From Chloroflexi bacterium B3_Chlor (GTDB taxonomy: Bacteria > Chloroflexota > Anaerolineae > UBA7937 > B3-Chlor): a stretch of DNA of 47,962 bases. Numbering within the stretch: the first letter of the stretch is position 1; each line of letters begins with the position of its first letter. The DNA is taken from positions 1 through 47,962 of the forward strand of contig NJBK01000019.1 of assembly GCA_005223035.1 (NCBI GenBank). The letters run 5' to 3'. Positions 8,215 to 17,100 of this stretch are shown here, one piece after another. The notes beneath the pieces are model-generated. The model was not told the DNA's origin and did no database searches. It saw nothing but the letters and a program-made list of their open reading frames with translations. The position numbers were made by a program, and so were the translations under genes.

Positions 8215-9534
8215 ATGGAGGAGAAAGAACACGAGGCATTGTTTCGCCCGCTGGAGGAGACGGGCAGGAGGTTCTATCTGTTCATCGCCTTCTTGCTGGT
8301 TGTCATCGGATGGGGTGTCTTTGCCTATTTCAGGCAGCTGCGCCTTGGCCTGGGCATCACGGGACTGAACCGCCCCATCTTCTGGGGGGTGTACATCACC
8401 AATTTCGTGTTCTTCATCGGCCTCAGCCACGCTGGTACCCTCATCTCAGCGATCCTACGTATCTTGGGAGCCGAGTGGCGGCGGCCTTTCACTCGCCTCG
8501 CCGAGGCGGTAACCGTTTTCAGTTTGCCTTTTGGTGCAGGGAGCATTCTCATTGACCTGGGTCGCATAGACCGCTTGTTGGAGGTGGCGCTACATCCTCG
8601 CTTCCAATCACCTATTCTGTGGGACGTGGCCGCAGTGAGTACGTACCTGATCTCCAGCGTGGTCTTCTTCTACATCGCTTTGATTCCGGACGTGGCTATG
8701 CTGCGAGACCGCTATCCGCGTGCGTCTGCGTGGCGACGGCGACTCTATCAGGTCTTGGCGCTGGGCTGGAAGGGAACAGAAGCACAGTATCGTCGGCTGG
8801 AGAGCGTTATGGGCTGGTTTGCCATCTTCCTCTCTTTGTTGGTGGTTACCGTCCATACCGTGGTCTCCTGGATCTTCGGCATGACCATCGTCCCGGGCTG
8901 GCACACTGCAATCATCGGGCCATACTTCCTGGTAGGAGCCATCTTCTCGGGAGTGGCGGCGGTTGGTGTAGTGGCCGCCGTGCTACGCGGAGTCCTTGGC
9001 TTACAGAGGTACATCACACCTCGACACTTCAACTATCTGGGTCAGTTCCTGGCAGCGCTGGCCATCGCTTGGTTCTACTTCACCTTCGCCGAAGTCCTCA
9101 CCACTATCTACGGGTCTGAGCCCGCCCACATGGCCGTTTTCTTCGCCAAATTCCGCGAGGAGTTCAGTTGGGCCTTCTTCAGTATGTTCTTCTTCTGCTT
9201 CCTCTTGCCGTTGCCTATCTTGGCCTGGCGGCGTACCCGTACCATATTTGGGGTAGTGGTGGCCGGGCTCTCCATCAACCTGGGCATGTGGCTTGAGCGT
9301 TACACCGTGATCGTCCCGTCGTTATCTCGCCCACGGTTGCCCTACGAGTGGGGACTCTACACACCCACTTGGATCGAGTGGTCCATCACTGCGGCCTGTG
9401 TCGCTGGCTTCATTCTGTTATACACTCTATTCGCCAAATTGTTCCCGGTGGTAGCTATCTGGGAGTTGAAAGAGGAGGTGCCCGAGCTTTCCGATGCCCT
9501 GGAGCGGAAAACGACAGAGGCATTGTCACCCTGA
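8215..9534 (+). CDS. NrfD/ActC-like ten-helix quinone-interacting membrane subunit
   Basis: 439 aa, ATG immediately after the preceding stop, with AAGGAGG. About ten membrane helices, starting with YLFIAFLLVVIGWGVFAYF. NMGISHAGT-like region here is FFIGLSHAGTLISAILR; near the end MWLERYTVIVPSL and YTPTWIEWSI are typical of the long NrfD members (ActC, DsrP, HybB) rather than the short eight-helix PsrC. It should exchange electrons with menaquinone and anchor the Fe-S and Mo subunits. The combination with multihaem cytochromes recalls alternative complex III, but a separate catalytic Mo-site protein is present. Confidence 0.9.
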   Translation: MEEKEHEALFRPLEETGRRFYLFIAFLLVVIGWGVFAYFRQLRLGLGITGLNRPIFWGVYITNFVFFIGLSHAGTLISAILRILGAEWRRPFTRLAEAVTVFSLPFGAGSILIDLGRIDRLLEVALHPRFQSPILWDVAAVSTYLISSVVFFYIALIPDVAMLRDRYPRASAWRRRLYQVLALGWKGTEAQYRRLESVMGWFAIFLSLLVVTVHTVVSWIFGMTIVPGWHTAIIGPYFLVGAIFSGVAAVGVVAAVLRGVLGLQRYITPRHFNYLGQFLAALAIAWFYFTFAEVLTTIYGSEPAHMAVFFAKFREEFSWAFFSMFFFCFLLPLPILAWRRTRTIFGVVVAGLSINLGMWLERYTVIVPSLSRPRLPYEWGLYTPTWIEWSITAACVAGFILLYTLFAKLFPVVAIWELKEEVPELSDALERKTTEALSP

Positions 9535-9636
9535 GGCTTCTTGATGAGCACAGCGGTTGCGCCCCCTACTGGAAACGGTTTGGCAAAGACACAGGAACGA
9601 CCACGAGATGAGTGACTTTCGTATCCGAGAAATGGG

Positions 9637-10569
9637 ATGGATGTCGATACAGCTCGAGCACGTAGCCGAACTTACACGAGCCTAGCTCAGGGCTTTGCCG
9701 GGCCAGAGGAAGGGCTGGGGGGTGAGTACACCCGCCTCTTCGTCGGGCCAGGCCGGCCGATAGCTCATCTCTACGAGTCGGTCTACCGAGAGGGTCGGGT
9801 GATGGGCGACTGCACTCTGGCAGTCCGGGAGCGTTATGCCGAGGAGGGGCTGGGCCCGGAGGATCATTTGCTGCCCGACCATGTGGCGGTGGAACTGGAG
9901 TTCATGGCGCATCTGACCCAGAAGGAGGCGGAGGCGTGGGAGGAGGGCGATGTGGATAGAGCAGAGGCCTGCCTGCGCCAGCAAGAATCGTTCTTGGGCG
10001 AACACCTGGCGCGTTGGCTGCCCAGTTTCTGCCAGAGAGTGCTAACTGGCGAGGCCCATCCCTTCTATGCCAGCCTGGCTCAGCGAGCGTGGGAGCATGT
10101 GGCCGAAGACATAGCCCAAGTGAGGAGTTGGCTGAGCACAGCGGCAACAGACTGGATCGATGAAATCCATGGCTGGACCGTGGCTGTGGTGCCCGAGTGC
10201 ACTCTGTGCGGGCTCTGCGAGCGAGTTTGCATACCCAGGGCCTTGAGGTTGAGCCACGGCGGGGGCGAGATGCAGCTGCGCTTTTGCCCCGGATTGTGTG
10301 ATGGCTGTGGTGCCTGCGAGCAATGGTGCCCAGAGCGGGCAGTGACGGTAGAGCGTTCGCCTGCCTCTGAAGGTGCGGGCGTGGTCCTTCTGAGGTCACC
10401 TCTGGTAATCTGCCCGGGGTGCGGTGAGCCCTCGCTGTCCGCAGCGCTGTTGGACCGCTTGCAGAAACGAATGGCTGCTGCTGATGAGGGGCTTCGACGG
10501 AGACTAAGCCTGTGCCCGACCTGCAAGGCGTCGTCGTGGGGCAATTCGCTTGCTGGGGAGGATCGATGA
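9637..10569 (+). CDS. TorD-like chaperone fused to a two-cluster ferredoxin and a zinc-ribbon-like tail
   Basis: 310 aa from ATG 9637 (first start after an in-frame stop at 9613). Residues about 1-180 are the all-helical TorD/DmsD type (ARSRTYTSLAQGF, GEYTRLFVGPG, PDHVAVELEFMAHL, HLARWLPSFCQRV) that folds and protects Mo-enzymes before Tat export. They are followed by two [4Fe-4S] motifs (CTLCGLCERVC and CPGLCDGCGACEQWC) and then two CXXC pairs (CPGC, CPTC) about 36 residues apart, like a rubredoxin or zinc ribbon. Fusion of these parts is unusual. Likely the dedicated maturation factor of the 5112 enzyme, perhaps sensing redox or Fe-S supply. It overlaps the next gene by four bases. Confidence 0.85.
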   Translation: MDVDTARARSRTYTSLAQGFAGPEEGLGGEYTRLFVGPGRPIAHLYESVYREGRVMGDCTLAVRERYAEEGLGPEDHLLPDHVAVELEFMAHLTQKEAEAWEEGDVDRAEACLRQQESFLGEHLARWLPSFCQRVLTGEAHPFYASLAQRAWEHVAEDIAQVRSWLSTAATDWIDEIHGWTVAVVPECTLCGLCERVCIPRALRLSHGGGEMQLRFCPGLCDGCGACEQWCPERAVTVERSPASEGAGVVLLRSPLVICPGCGEPSLSAALLDRLQKRMAAADEGLRRRLSLCPTCKASSWGNSLAGEDR

Positions 10570-11888
10570 GAAAGATAGTGGCGGTTGTCGGCGTCATGCT
10601 GGCCATCGTTGTCTTGCTGACCCATGCAACGGCCAAAGCCCAGGGACCTGTGTACATCGGCTCCGACAGCTGTGCCCTATGCCATGGAGCAAAACATGAG
10701 TCGTCCCAACAGACTTGGCACGTTAGGATTCTGCGCCCCGCGAGCGAGGAGACGATCGCGGGCGACTTCACTTCCACCGATGCCGACCTCACGTTTACGG
10801 TGGACGAGGTGGCTTATGTGGTGGGTGGCCAGTTCAGTGAGCGCTACCTGACAGAGGTCGAAGGCGAGCTTTACGTGTTGCCTGCTCAATGGAATGTGGC
10901 CTCCGATGAGTGGGTGCCGTACCATCCGGAGGACTGGCTTGATAGACCATACGCCCGTTACTGCGCAGGTTGTCACACGACGGGCTTCGACGCCGAAAGC
11001 GAGACCTGGTCCGAAGTGGGAGTACAGTGTGAGGCCTGTCACGGACCTGGCAGCGATCACGTGGCCCTGGCTGGCGAGCGTGCTATGATCATCAACCCAG
11101 CCCTGTTGGACTTCCAGGCCCAAACGGAGGTTTGCGGCCAGTGCCACAGTAGGGGCACGGACCCGGAAGGTGTTTACGAATTCCCCCTTGACTTCCAGCC
11201 CGGCGGCGCGCTGAAGCTGGACGATGCCTTCATCGCCGCCACCGATGAGGAGCACTTCTGGCCCGATGGCTCCTCAAGGGCTCACCACCAGGAGTATCTA
11301 GACTGGCAGAAGAGTCCGCACGCTGCCGGAGTGAGCTGCATTTTCTGTCACGTCTCGCACAGCCACGGGGAAACGGCTCACCAGACGCGCTGGGTTGGCA
11401 ATCACCGCTGCCTCATCTGCCACGAGGAGAAGCGAGATCTGGAGACCCACGTCCCGTACATGCAGACCCAGACCGCTTTCTGTACCGATTGCCACATGCC
11501 GACCCTGGCTGAGGCCGCGACAGCCGAATACAACTTCGACATCCACAGCCACACCTTCTGGGACCCGGACCCGGTGGGCACTATGCGCTACGGTGGACAA
11601 GATGCCATGCCCAACGCCTGCAATCTCTGTCACACCGATCAGACGCCTGAGTGGGCAGCGCAGGTCTTGGGCTTGGAGGTAGCGCCATTGACACCCATTC
11701 CCACTGCGACGCCAGCGCTGCCGCCTACTCCTGCGCCCACTGCCATCCCCGTCCCCACCGTAGCCCCCAGCGAGTCGCCAGGCCTGGGCGAGATACCGTG
11801 GACTTGGCTTGGCGCAGCCGTGGTGATAATAGCAGCAGTCATGGCTGTGATTCTGATTCAGCGGCGCCGCGAGGAGGTGACGAGATGA
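10566..11888 (+). CDS. Octahaem c-type cytochrome with C-terminal membrane anchor
   Basis: 440 aa; ATG 10566 overlaps the previous stop (ATGA). Signal/anchor helix at residues about 4-22, then eight CXXCH motifs: CALCH, CAGCH, CEACH, CGQCH, CIFCH, CLICH, CTDCH, CNLCH. Then a Pro/Thr-rich linker (PTATPALPPTPAPT) and a C-terminal helix with a basic end (VILIQRRRE). It is built to stand outside the membrane on a flexible stalk. The haem arrangement resembles cytochrome c554/hydroxylamine-oxidoreductase-like families by pattern only. Probably carries electrons between the Mo/NrfD complex and outer partners such as the lipoprotein cytochrome encoded next. Confidence 0.88.
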   Translation: MRKIVAVVGVMLAIVVLLTHATAKAQGPVYIGSDSCALCHGAKHESSQQTWHVRILRPASEETIAGDFTSTDADLTFTVDEVAYVVGGQFSERYLTEVEGELYVLPAQWNVASDEWVPYHPEDWLDRPYARYCAGCHTTGFDAESETWSEVGVQCEACHGPGSDHVALAGERAMIINPALLDFQAQTEVCGQCHSRGTDPEGVYEFPLDFQPGGALKLDDAFIAATDEEHFWPDGSSRAHHQEYLDWQKSPHAAGVSCIFCHVSHSHGETAHQTRWVGNHRCLICHEEKRDLETHVPYMQTQTAFCTDCHMPTLAEAATAEYNFDIHSHTFWDPDPVGTMRYGGQDAMPNACNLCHTDQTPEWAAQVLGLEVAPLTPIPTATPALPPTPAPTAIPVPTVAPSESPGLGEIPWTWLGAAVVIIAAVMAVILIQRRREEVTR

Positions 11889-12718
11889 GGAGAAGAAGCG
11901 GAATCACTTGGGGCGTACTTCTCTTTTGGCTGACGTTGGGTTTAGCCGGTTGCCTGCCTCCCATGGGAGAGGCTGTGATGCCTCAACCGCCCACAGCCCC
12001 TGCTCCCCCCACCGCCGTGCCGCTGCTAGCTGTGGTAGCGCCTCCGATCCCCCACAACGTGGAGGGGGCTCGGCGTGATTGCATGTTGTGTCACGCTGTA
12101 GGAGCTGTGGAAGCGCCGCCGGTCCCCCCGGACACCGTACACGAGGCGTCGGCGGAGCTGTGCTCTACATGCCATGCACTGCTTCCAGAGCCTGCTCCCC
12201 CGGCCGTCGCGCCGCCATCCATCACCCATGATCTGGTGGGTCGTGAGGAGTGCCTGATGTGCCACAAGATGGGTATTGCCTATGCACCTCGCATCCCGGA
12301 GAATCACGCAGGCCTCCCGGTCGACCTTTGTCAGACCTGTCACCTGACTGCGCCCGGTGTGGCGGTTCCTGAAGGAACACCCGGGCTGGGAGTGATGCCG
12401 CCTCAGGTGCCGCACCCGTTGGAGAATCGCACCGACTGCCGGCTTTGCCACGAGACCGGAGTCGGTGACGCACCTCAGTTCCCCGCTGACCACGCGGACC
12501 GCGCCAACGAAGTCTGCCAGGTCTGCCACGCGGTGCCCATCCCTGAGGAAACACCGGTGAGTGGAGCAACACCCCCTCAGGTGCCGCACCCGTTGGAGAA
12601 TCGCAGTGACTGTCGGTTATGTCACGAGACCGGGGTTGGCGGCTCACCCCAGTTCCCTGCTGACCACGTCGATCGCAGCAATGAGGTCTGCCTAGCTTGT
12701 CACGAGCCTGGCCGGTAA
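11885..12718 (+). CDS. Octahaem lipoprotein made of four diheme modules
   Basis: 277 aa; ATG 11885 overlaps the previous stop and follows GAGGAGGTG. Lipoprotein signal with lipobox LAGC (Cys about residue 22), a Pro-rich spacer, then eight CXXCH motifs in four repeats of about 55-62 residues. Each repeat reads roughly P-H-(N/D/P)-L/V-E-x-R-x-DC-x-x-CH ... P-x-x-H ... VC-x-x-CH. The last two repeats are nearly identical (QVPHPLENR, CRLCHETGVG, QFPADH), showing recent duplication. Similar to NapC/NrfB-like or doubled-CXXCH proteins only at motif level. Likely a surface haem wire for the complex encoded upstream. Confidence 0.87.
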   Translation: MRRRSGITWGVLLFWLTLGLAGCLPPMGEAVMPQPPTAPAPPTAVPLLAVVAPPIPHNVEGARRDCMLCHAVGAVEAPPVPPDTVHEASAELCSTCHALLPEPAPPAVAPPSITHDLVGREECLMCHKMGIAYAPRIPENHAGLPVDLCQTCHLTAPGVAVPEGTPGLGVMPPQVPHPLENRTDCRLCHETGVGDAPQFPADHADRANEVCQVCHAVPIPEETPVSGATPPQVPHPLENRSDCRLCHETGVGGSPQFPADHVDRSNEVCLACHEPGR

Positions 12719-12901
12719 GCCAGCGGCAACGCCGTCACCGGCGACTGGGGGGGATCCACTCCTTCACCTATCGGCAGTCCCCGGAGGCACTGACAGATAT
12801 AGGGCTCGAGGCATTGCGCTCGAGGATGAGGGATTGTCCAGTGGGCCTCTTTGGGCTAGGGCGCAACGAGCATCATTGCTGGCAACCTGGCAGCGCACTT
12901 A

Positions 12902-12931
12902 GGGGAGTCGGATTCGTCTGACTCTCCTTTT
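12902..12931 (+). terminator. Rho-independent terminator of the Mo-enzyme/cytochrome operon
   Basis: An 11-bp stem (12902-12912 with 12917-12927, two G-U pairs) closed by a TTCG tetraloop and followed by TTTTATT. Confidence 0.85.
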
Positions 12932-13012
12932 ATTGTCCTGCGGCATCGCGCTGTGTGAGTTCGGACGGCTCTGATGGGCATGGTCGCCCGCGTGGGGTGA
13001 GAGCTTTGGCTC

Positions 13013-13041
13013 TTCACGAGATCAGGGCGGGGTGGTATGAT
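13013..13041 (+). promoter_or_regulatory. Possible promoter of a non-coding unit
   Basis: TTCACG, 17-base spacer, TATGAT (13036-13041). Together with the terminator at 13378 it would define a transcript of about 360 bases. Confidence 0.35.
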
Positions 13042-13168
13042 AGTAGATGGCCCAACGCACCTGGCTGTGAGAAACGAGCCAGGGAGGGCGGGTATGGGCT
13101 GAACACGCGGGACAGGCGGCGAAGCGGCTGCCGCGGTGGAGCTGCCGGAGCAGGTCGCCAAGAGCACC

Positions 13169-13185
13169 GTTACCAGCCTGGTAAC
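13169..13185. repeat. Perfect 17-base palindrome
   Basis: GTTACCAG-C-CTGGTAAC: 8-base arms with a single central base. It could be an operator or a tight RNA hairpin inside the putative transcript. Confidence 0.45.
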
Positions 13186-13377
13186 CTACACGGACGGTTC
13201 GAGTCTCAGCCCCCCCTTGTGTCCGCTGGTGCCCACATGCGCGTGCAATCTATGGGCGACGCTCGTCGGCCGTCGGTGCTCGGTGCTACGGCTACGGCCG
13301 CGCCGCAGGTGACAACGCTACCGGGGAGGAGTCGTGGAGCAAGGCCACCAAAGGCTGCGTGGTGGCAAATCTCGTGC

Positions 13378-13414
13378 AAAGGGAGAGCCCGAGGAATCGG
13401 GCTCTCCCTTTCAT
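13378..13414 (+). terminator. Strong hairpin terminator in the gene-poor stretch
   Basis: AAA plus GGGAGAGCCCGA pairs with TCGGGCTCTCCC plus TTT around a GGAA tetraloop, 15 bp in all. There is no convincing protein gene before it, so it probably ends a non-coding RNA. A/T symmetry could make it bidirectional. Confidence 0.75.
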
Positions 13415-13807
13415 CTATTCTTGCATCTCGTACAAGTCGCCGTGCGGTGCTGAAGCCCCCGTGAGACCTTAGCTCCTGCCCACCCTCAAGCAGTGGACCG
13501 TTGAGGTACGCAGGCCATAGACAGCAGGAAGAGTGTCGCCAGCGCGTTGACGATGCGCCCTACCAAGAACCCGTATTGCGGTCCGAATCTCGTCTCTGAG
13601 CTCCCAGAGGCTGTCGTGGGCTAGACGCGGAAGAATGGCGCGCCCAGCACGCATATGTATACAAGACGTAGTGAGTCGGTGCCATTCAGGCAATACCGGG
13701 AGTTCCCCCAGGCGAAATACCATCCCTTCGGTCCGATTTAGACCTGATCACCACCTCCCAAGACCTGCTTTTGATTTTGAAAGGGCAGAATGCGGTGAGG
13801 ACCTGAC

Positions 13808-13836
13808 TTGACAGGGTTATTCAATTCTGCTATGAT
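13808..13836 (+). promoter_or_regulatory. Near-consensus sigma70 promoter of a small RNA unit
   Basis: TTGACA (13808-13813), 17-base spacer, TATGAT (13831-13836). It drives only the short interval up to the terminator at 13960-13997. Confidence 0.75.
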
Positions 13837-13837
13837 A

Positions 13838-13997
13838 ACACAGGTTTGGCAAAGTGTTGACCGTGAATTGGCCATCTTGCCATATCCTGTGTGAGTGTCA
13901 GGAGGCGTTGATTAGCTCTTTGTATGGCCAAGGTGCTGCTCTCGAGTTTGTGTCGCTGCGCCAAATGAGGGGTCCAGCGCCCTCTTTGGCCTTTTTT
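13838..13997 (+). ncRNA. Candidate small RNA (about 155 nt) upstream of the formate dehydrogenase operon
   Basis: A strong promoter and a strong terminator enclose about 155 bases. The 5' part folds: ACACAGG (13838-13844) with CCTGTGT (13886-13892), and inside it GGCAA (13848-13852) with TTGCC (13877-13881). The fdh operon has its own promoter further down (14027-14055), so this is a separate unit rather than just a leader. A 31-codon frame from TTG 13909 behind AGGAGG runs into the terminator, but its spacing is poor. I do not recognise an RNA family; it shows neither the 6S end-pairing nor the SRP or RNase P signatures. Confidence 0.5.
13960..13997 (+). terminator. Rho-independent terminator of the small RNA
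   Basis: GCCAAA-t-GAGGG pairs with CCCTC-TTTGGC, then CTTTTTT (U-tract 13992-13997). Confidence 0.85.
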
Positions 13998-14026
13998 GTG
14001 TAGGGTGATCCTGCTCTTTGCGATAT

Positions 14027-14055
14027 TTGACAAGATTGGTCAACCTCGTTAGAAT
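14027..14055 (+). promoter_or_regulatory. Promoter of the Sec-formate dehydrogenase operon, with overlapping inverted repeat
   Basis: TTGACA (14027-14032), 17-base spacer, TAGAAT (14050-14055). The -35 is embedded in TTGAC-N7-GTCAA (14027-14043), a possible repressor or redox-regulator site. The fdh start follows about 90 bases later. Confidence 0.7.
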
Positions 14056-14151
14056 ACCACGAGCTCTAAGGTTAGAGCCAGAAGGGAGGTGATGTTTGCC
14101 ACACGGTTTATCACTATTGCTGAAGTTTGAACACCATAGGAGGCTAGAAGT

Positions 14152-17100
14152 ATGCGAAGAATAAGTAGAAGACAATTCCTGATGGGTTCGGGAGTGAGCA
14201 CAGGTGCTCTTCTTCTACCCCCGGTCGTGCCTGGGTTTCAACAGGTACCGACCTTTCCTTTGCACAAGAAGGTGGGCGAGTCAAGGACCATCTGTCCCTA
14301 CTGCTCATGCGGGTGTGGCCTGCTGATCGCCACTGACGAGTCGGGGCACATCATCAACTCGGAGGGCGACCCGGATCATCCCAACAATCGGGGTGCCTTG
14401 GACCCCAAGTCCATCTCCGTGCGCCAGTTGTCCACCAGCCCTCATCGGCAGGGGAAGGTCTTGCACCGGGCTCCAGGCGCCTCGGCGTGGGAGGAGATGA
14501 CCTGGGAGGACGCCATCCCCCTTGTCGCTCGCAGGGTGAAAGACACCCGCGATGCCACCTTCGAGACCACCGAGGACGGCGTAACCGTCAATCGTACGAA
14601 CGGCATAGCATTCATCGGTGGCGCAGCGAACAACGACGAGGATTGCTACATCGCCATTAAGTTAGCTCGCGCACTGGGCCTGGTGTATATCGAGCACCAG
14701 GCACGTATATGACACTCCGCGACGGTGGCCGGTCTCGGCCCCACGTATGGTCGCGGAGCGATGACCAACCAATGGAGAGATCTCAAGAACGCTGACGCCG
14801 TTTTGGTGTGCGGCGCCAACCCTGCAGAGAACCATCCAGCCTCAATGTACCACATCAACAAGGCGCGGGATGAGAGAGGTGCCAAGTTGATCGTGGTCGA
14901 CCCTCGTTTTACCCGCACCGCTTCGACAGCTGAGATTTACGCTCCGATTCGGAGCGGCACCGACATCGCTTTCTACGGCGGTTTGATGAATTACATACTG
15001 GAAAACAGCCTCTATCACGAGGAGTATGTGGTCAACTACACCAACGCCTCCTTCATGATCAACGAGGGTTTCCAGGGTCCCGCGGAGCTAGACGGGTACT
15101 TCTCCGGCTTCGACGTGGCCGCCCAGAGCTACGACAAGTCCACTTGGGCCCATCAGACGGATGACGAGGGGAACATCTTGCGGGATGAGACTCTCCAGGA
15201 TCCCAACTGCGTGTTCCAGCTTCTGAAGAAGCACTACGCGCGATATACTACTGATATGGTGGAGCAGGTGTGCGGCATGCCCCGGGACAAGTTCCTGGAG
15301 GTGGCGCAGGTCTTTGCAGCGACGGGTGCGCCAGAGAAGACGGGCACCATCCTGTACGCCATGGGGCAGACGCAGCACACTGTCGGCACTCAGAACGTGC
15401 GCTGCATGGCCATGATTCAGCTCCTGCTGGGTAACACGGGCCGGCCGGGGGGCGGCGTCAACGCGCTGCGAGGAGAGTCCAACGTCCAGGGCTCGACGGA
15501 CATGGCGATCTTGTACCACATCATCCCTGCCTACATGGCCACGCCCAATGCGGCCAAGCATAAGGACCTTGCCGAGTACCTGGAGAAGGAAACACCATCG
15601 GGTGGCTACTGGGTCAACAAGCCCAAGTTCCTTATTAGCCTGCTGAAGGCTTGGTGGGGGGAAAACGCCACCAGTCGTAACGACTTCTGCTTCGACTACA
15701 TGGGCAAGATCAGCGGTGGCATCAACTCCTACGCTTGGATCGCGTTGTTCCACGCCATCTACGATGGCACGATCAAGGGTCTATGGATCATGGGCCAGAA
15801 CCCGGCGGTGGGCGGGCCCAATGCGCGCTTCGAGCGGAAGGCGCTGGAGAAGCTGGAGTGGATGGTGGTGCAGGAAATCGCCCCAACAGCCACGACGGAC
15901 TTCTGGCGGGCACCAGATGTGGATCCTGCTTCAATTCAGACTGAGGTGTTCCTGCTGCCAGCGGCCGACGCTATGGAGAAGGAAGGCACGATTGTCACCA
16001 GCGGTCGCCTGCTACAGTACCGGCCCAAGGTGGCCGTGCCCCCTGGAGTCGCCATGGGCGACATCGAGATGATGGACCTCATCTACCGGGAGCTGAGGCG
16101 GTTGTACGAGGCAGAGGGCGGAGCGCTTCCTGAGGCCGTGTTGGAGTTGAACTGGTCGCATGGCGCCGATTTCGAGAAGATCTGCCAGGAGATCAATGGC
16201 TACTGGACCCAGGATGTGACTGACGACGATGGGAACGTTGTGGGCAAGGCGGGCGAGATGGTCGTCAACTTCACGAAGCTGAGGGACGATGGGTCCACCG
16301 CCTGCGGCAACTGGCTGTATTCGGGCTATTGGTATCCCGCGGACGATGGCGATGGCAACATGGTCACTGCCTCCAAGCGGCGTGGTCAGAAGGACCCTGG
16401 TGACCTGGGTATGTACCCTTACTGGGGTTTCTCTTGGCCGGTGAACCGCCGCATTATCTACAATCGGTGTTCTGCGGATAGCAATGGCAACCCCTGGTCA
16501 GAGGATAAGGCGCTCATCTGGTGGGACGCCGCGGAGGGGAAGTGGACAGGATACGATGTCCCGGACTTCTCGAAGACGAAGGGCCCTGGGGATGCAGGTT
16601 TCACAGATGCCTTCATCATGCTGCCCGAAGGGAAGAGTAGGATCTTTGCCGTCAGGAACGAGGGTCCGTTCCCGGAGCATTATGAGCCTCTGGAATCGCC
16701 CACCACCAACCCACTGTCATCGGTGCAGTTCAACCCGGTGGTCAAGAAGTGGGATGTGGACAGCGGCCAAGACGTGGGCGACAATGTTGGTACCGCCGAC
16801 GAGTTCCCCATCGTCTGCAGCACCTATCGGCTGGTCGAGCACTGGCAGGCTGGTGGTATGTCTGTCTGGCTGCCCTGGCTTGCGGAGGCTCAACCAGAGA
16901 CCTTCGTGGAAATGAGCCCCGAGCTGGCTGAGGAAAAGCGGATCTCCAACGGTGATCGAGTCATAGTTAGCTCGGCTCGTGGTGAGATCGAGGTGGTGGC
17001 TGTTGTTACCCCTCGTTTCAAGCCTTTCACAGTCAATGGCAAGACGGTGCACCAGGTGGGCATACCCTGGCACTTCAGCTGGCAGGGACTGGCCAAAGGT

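Larger units (their letters stand above)
12932..13807. other. Gene-poor stretch with structured, possibly non-coding transcript
   Basis: No frame here looks like a protein: the open frames have low-complexity Arg/Gly/Pro-rich translations and no suitable ribosome sites. It does contain a promoter-like pair (13013-13041), a perfect palindrome (13169-13185), several GC-rich hairpins and a strong terminator (13378-13411). Confidence 0.55.

Noticed and set aside
13196-13205. GGTTCGAGTC resembling a tRNA/tmRNA T-loop
   Set aside because: The flanking bases (GACGG and CTCAG) cannot form a T-stem and no acceptor stem or anticodon arm could be drawn.
12955-13464. 169-codon open frame
   Set aside because: Arg/Gly/Pro-rich composition, no ribosome site, and it runs through a strong terminator hairpin.
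13469-13723. 84-codon minus-strand frame, considered as a transposase remnant
   Set aside because: No recognisable motif, no inverted repeats or target duplication around it.
14092-14130. Possible 12-codon leader peptide before fdhA
   Set aside because: Its GGGAGG is only two bases from the ATG and there is no attenuator hairpin after it.
14710-14712. In-frame TGA that splits fdhA into a 186-aa and an 823-aa frame, as if a pseudogene or two genes
   Set aside because: Same frame on both sides, TGA at the known Sec position, and a clear SECIS hairpin directly after it.
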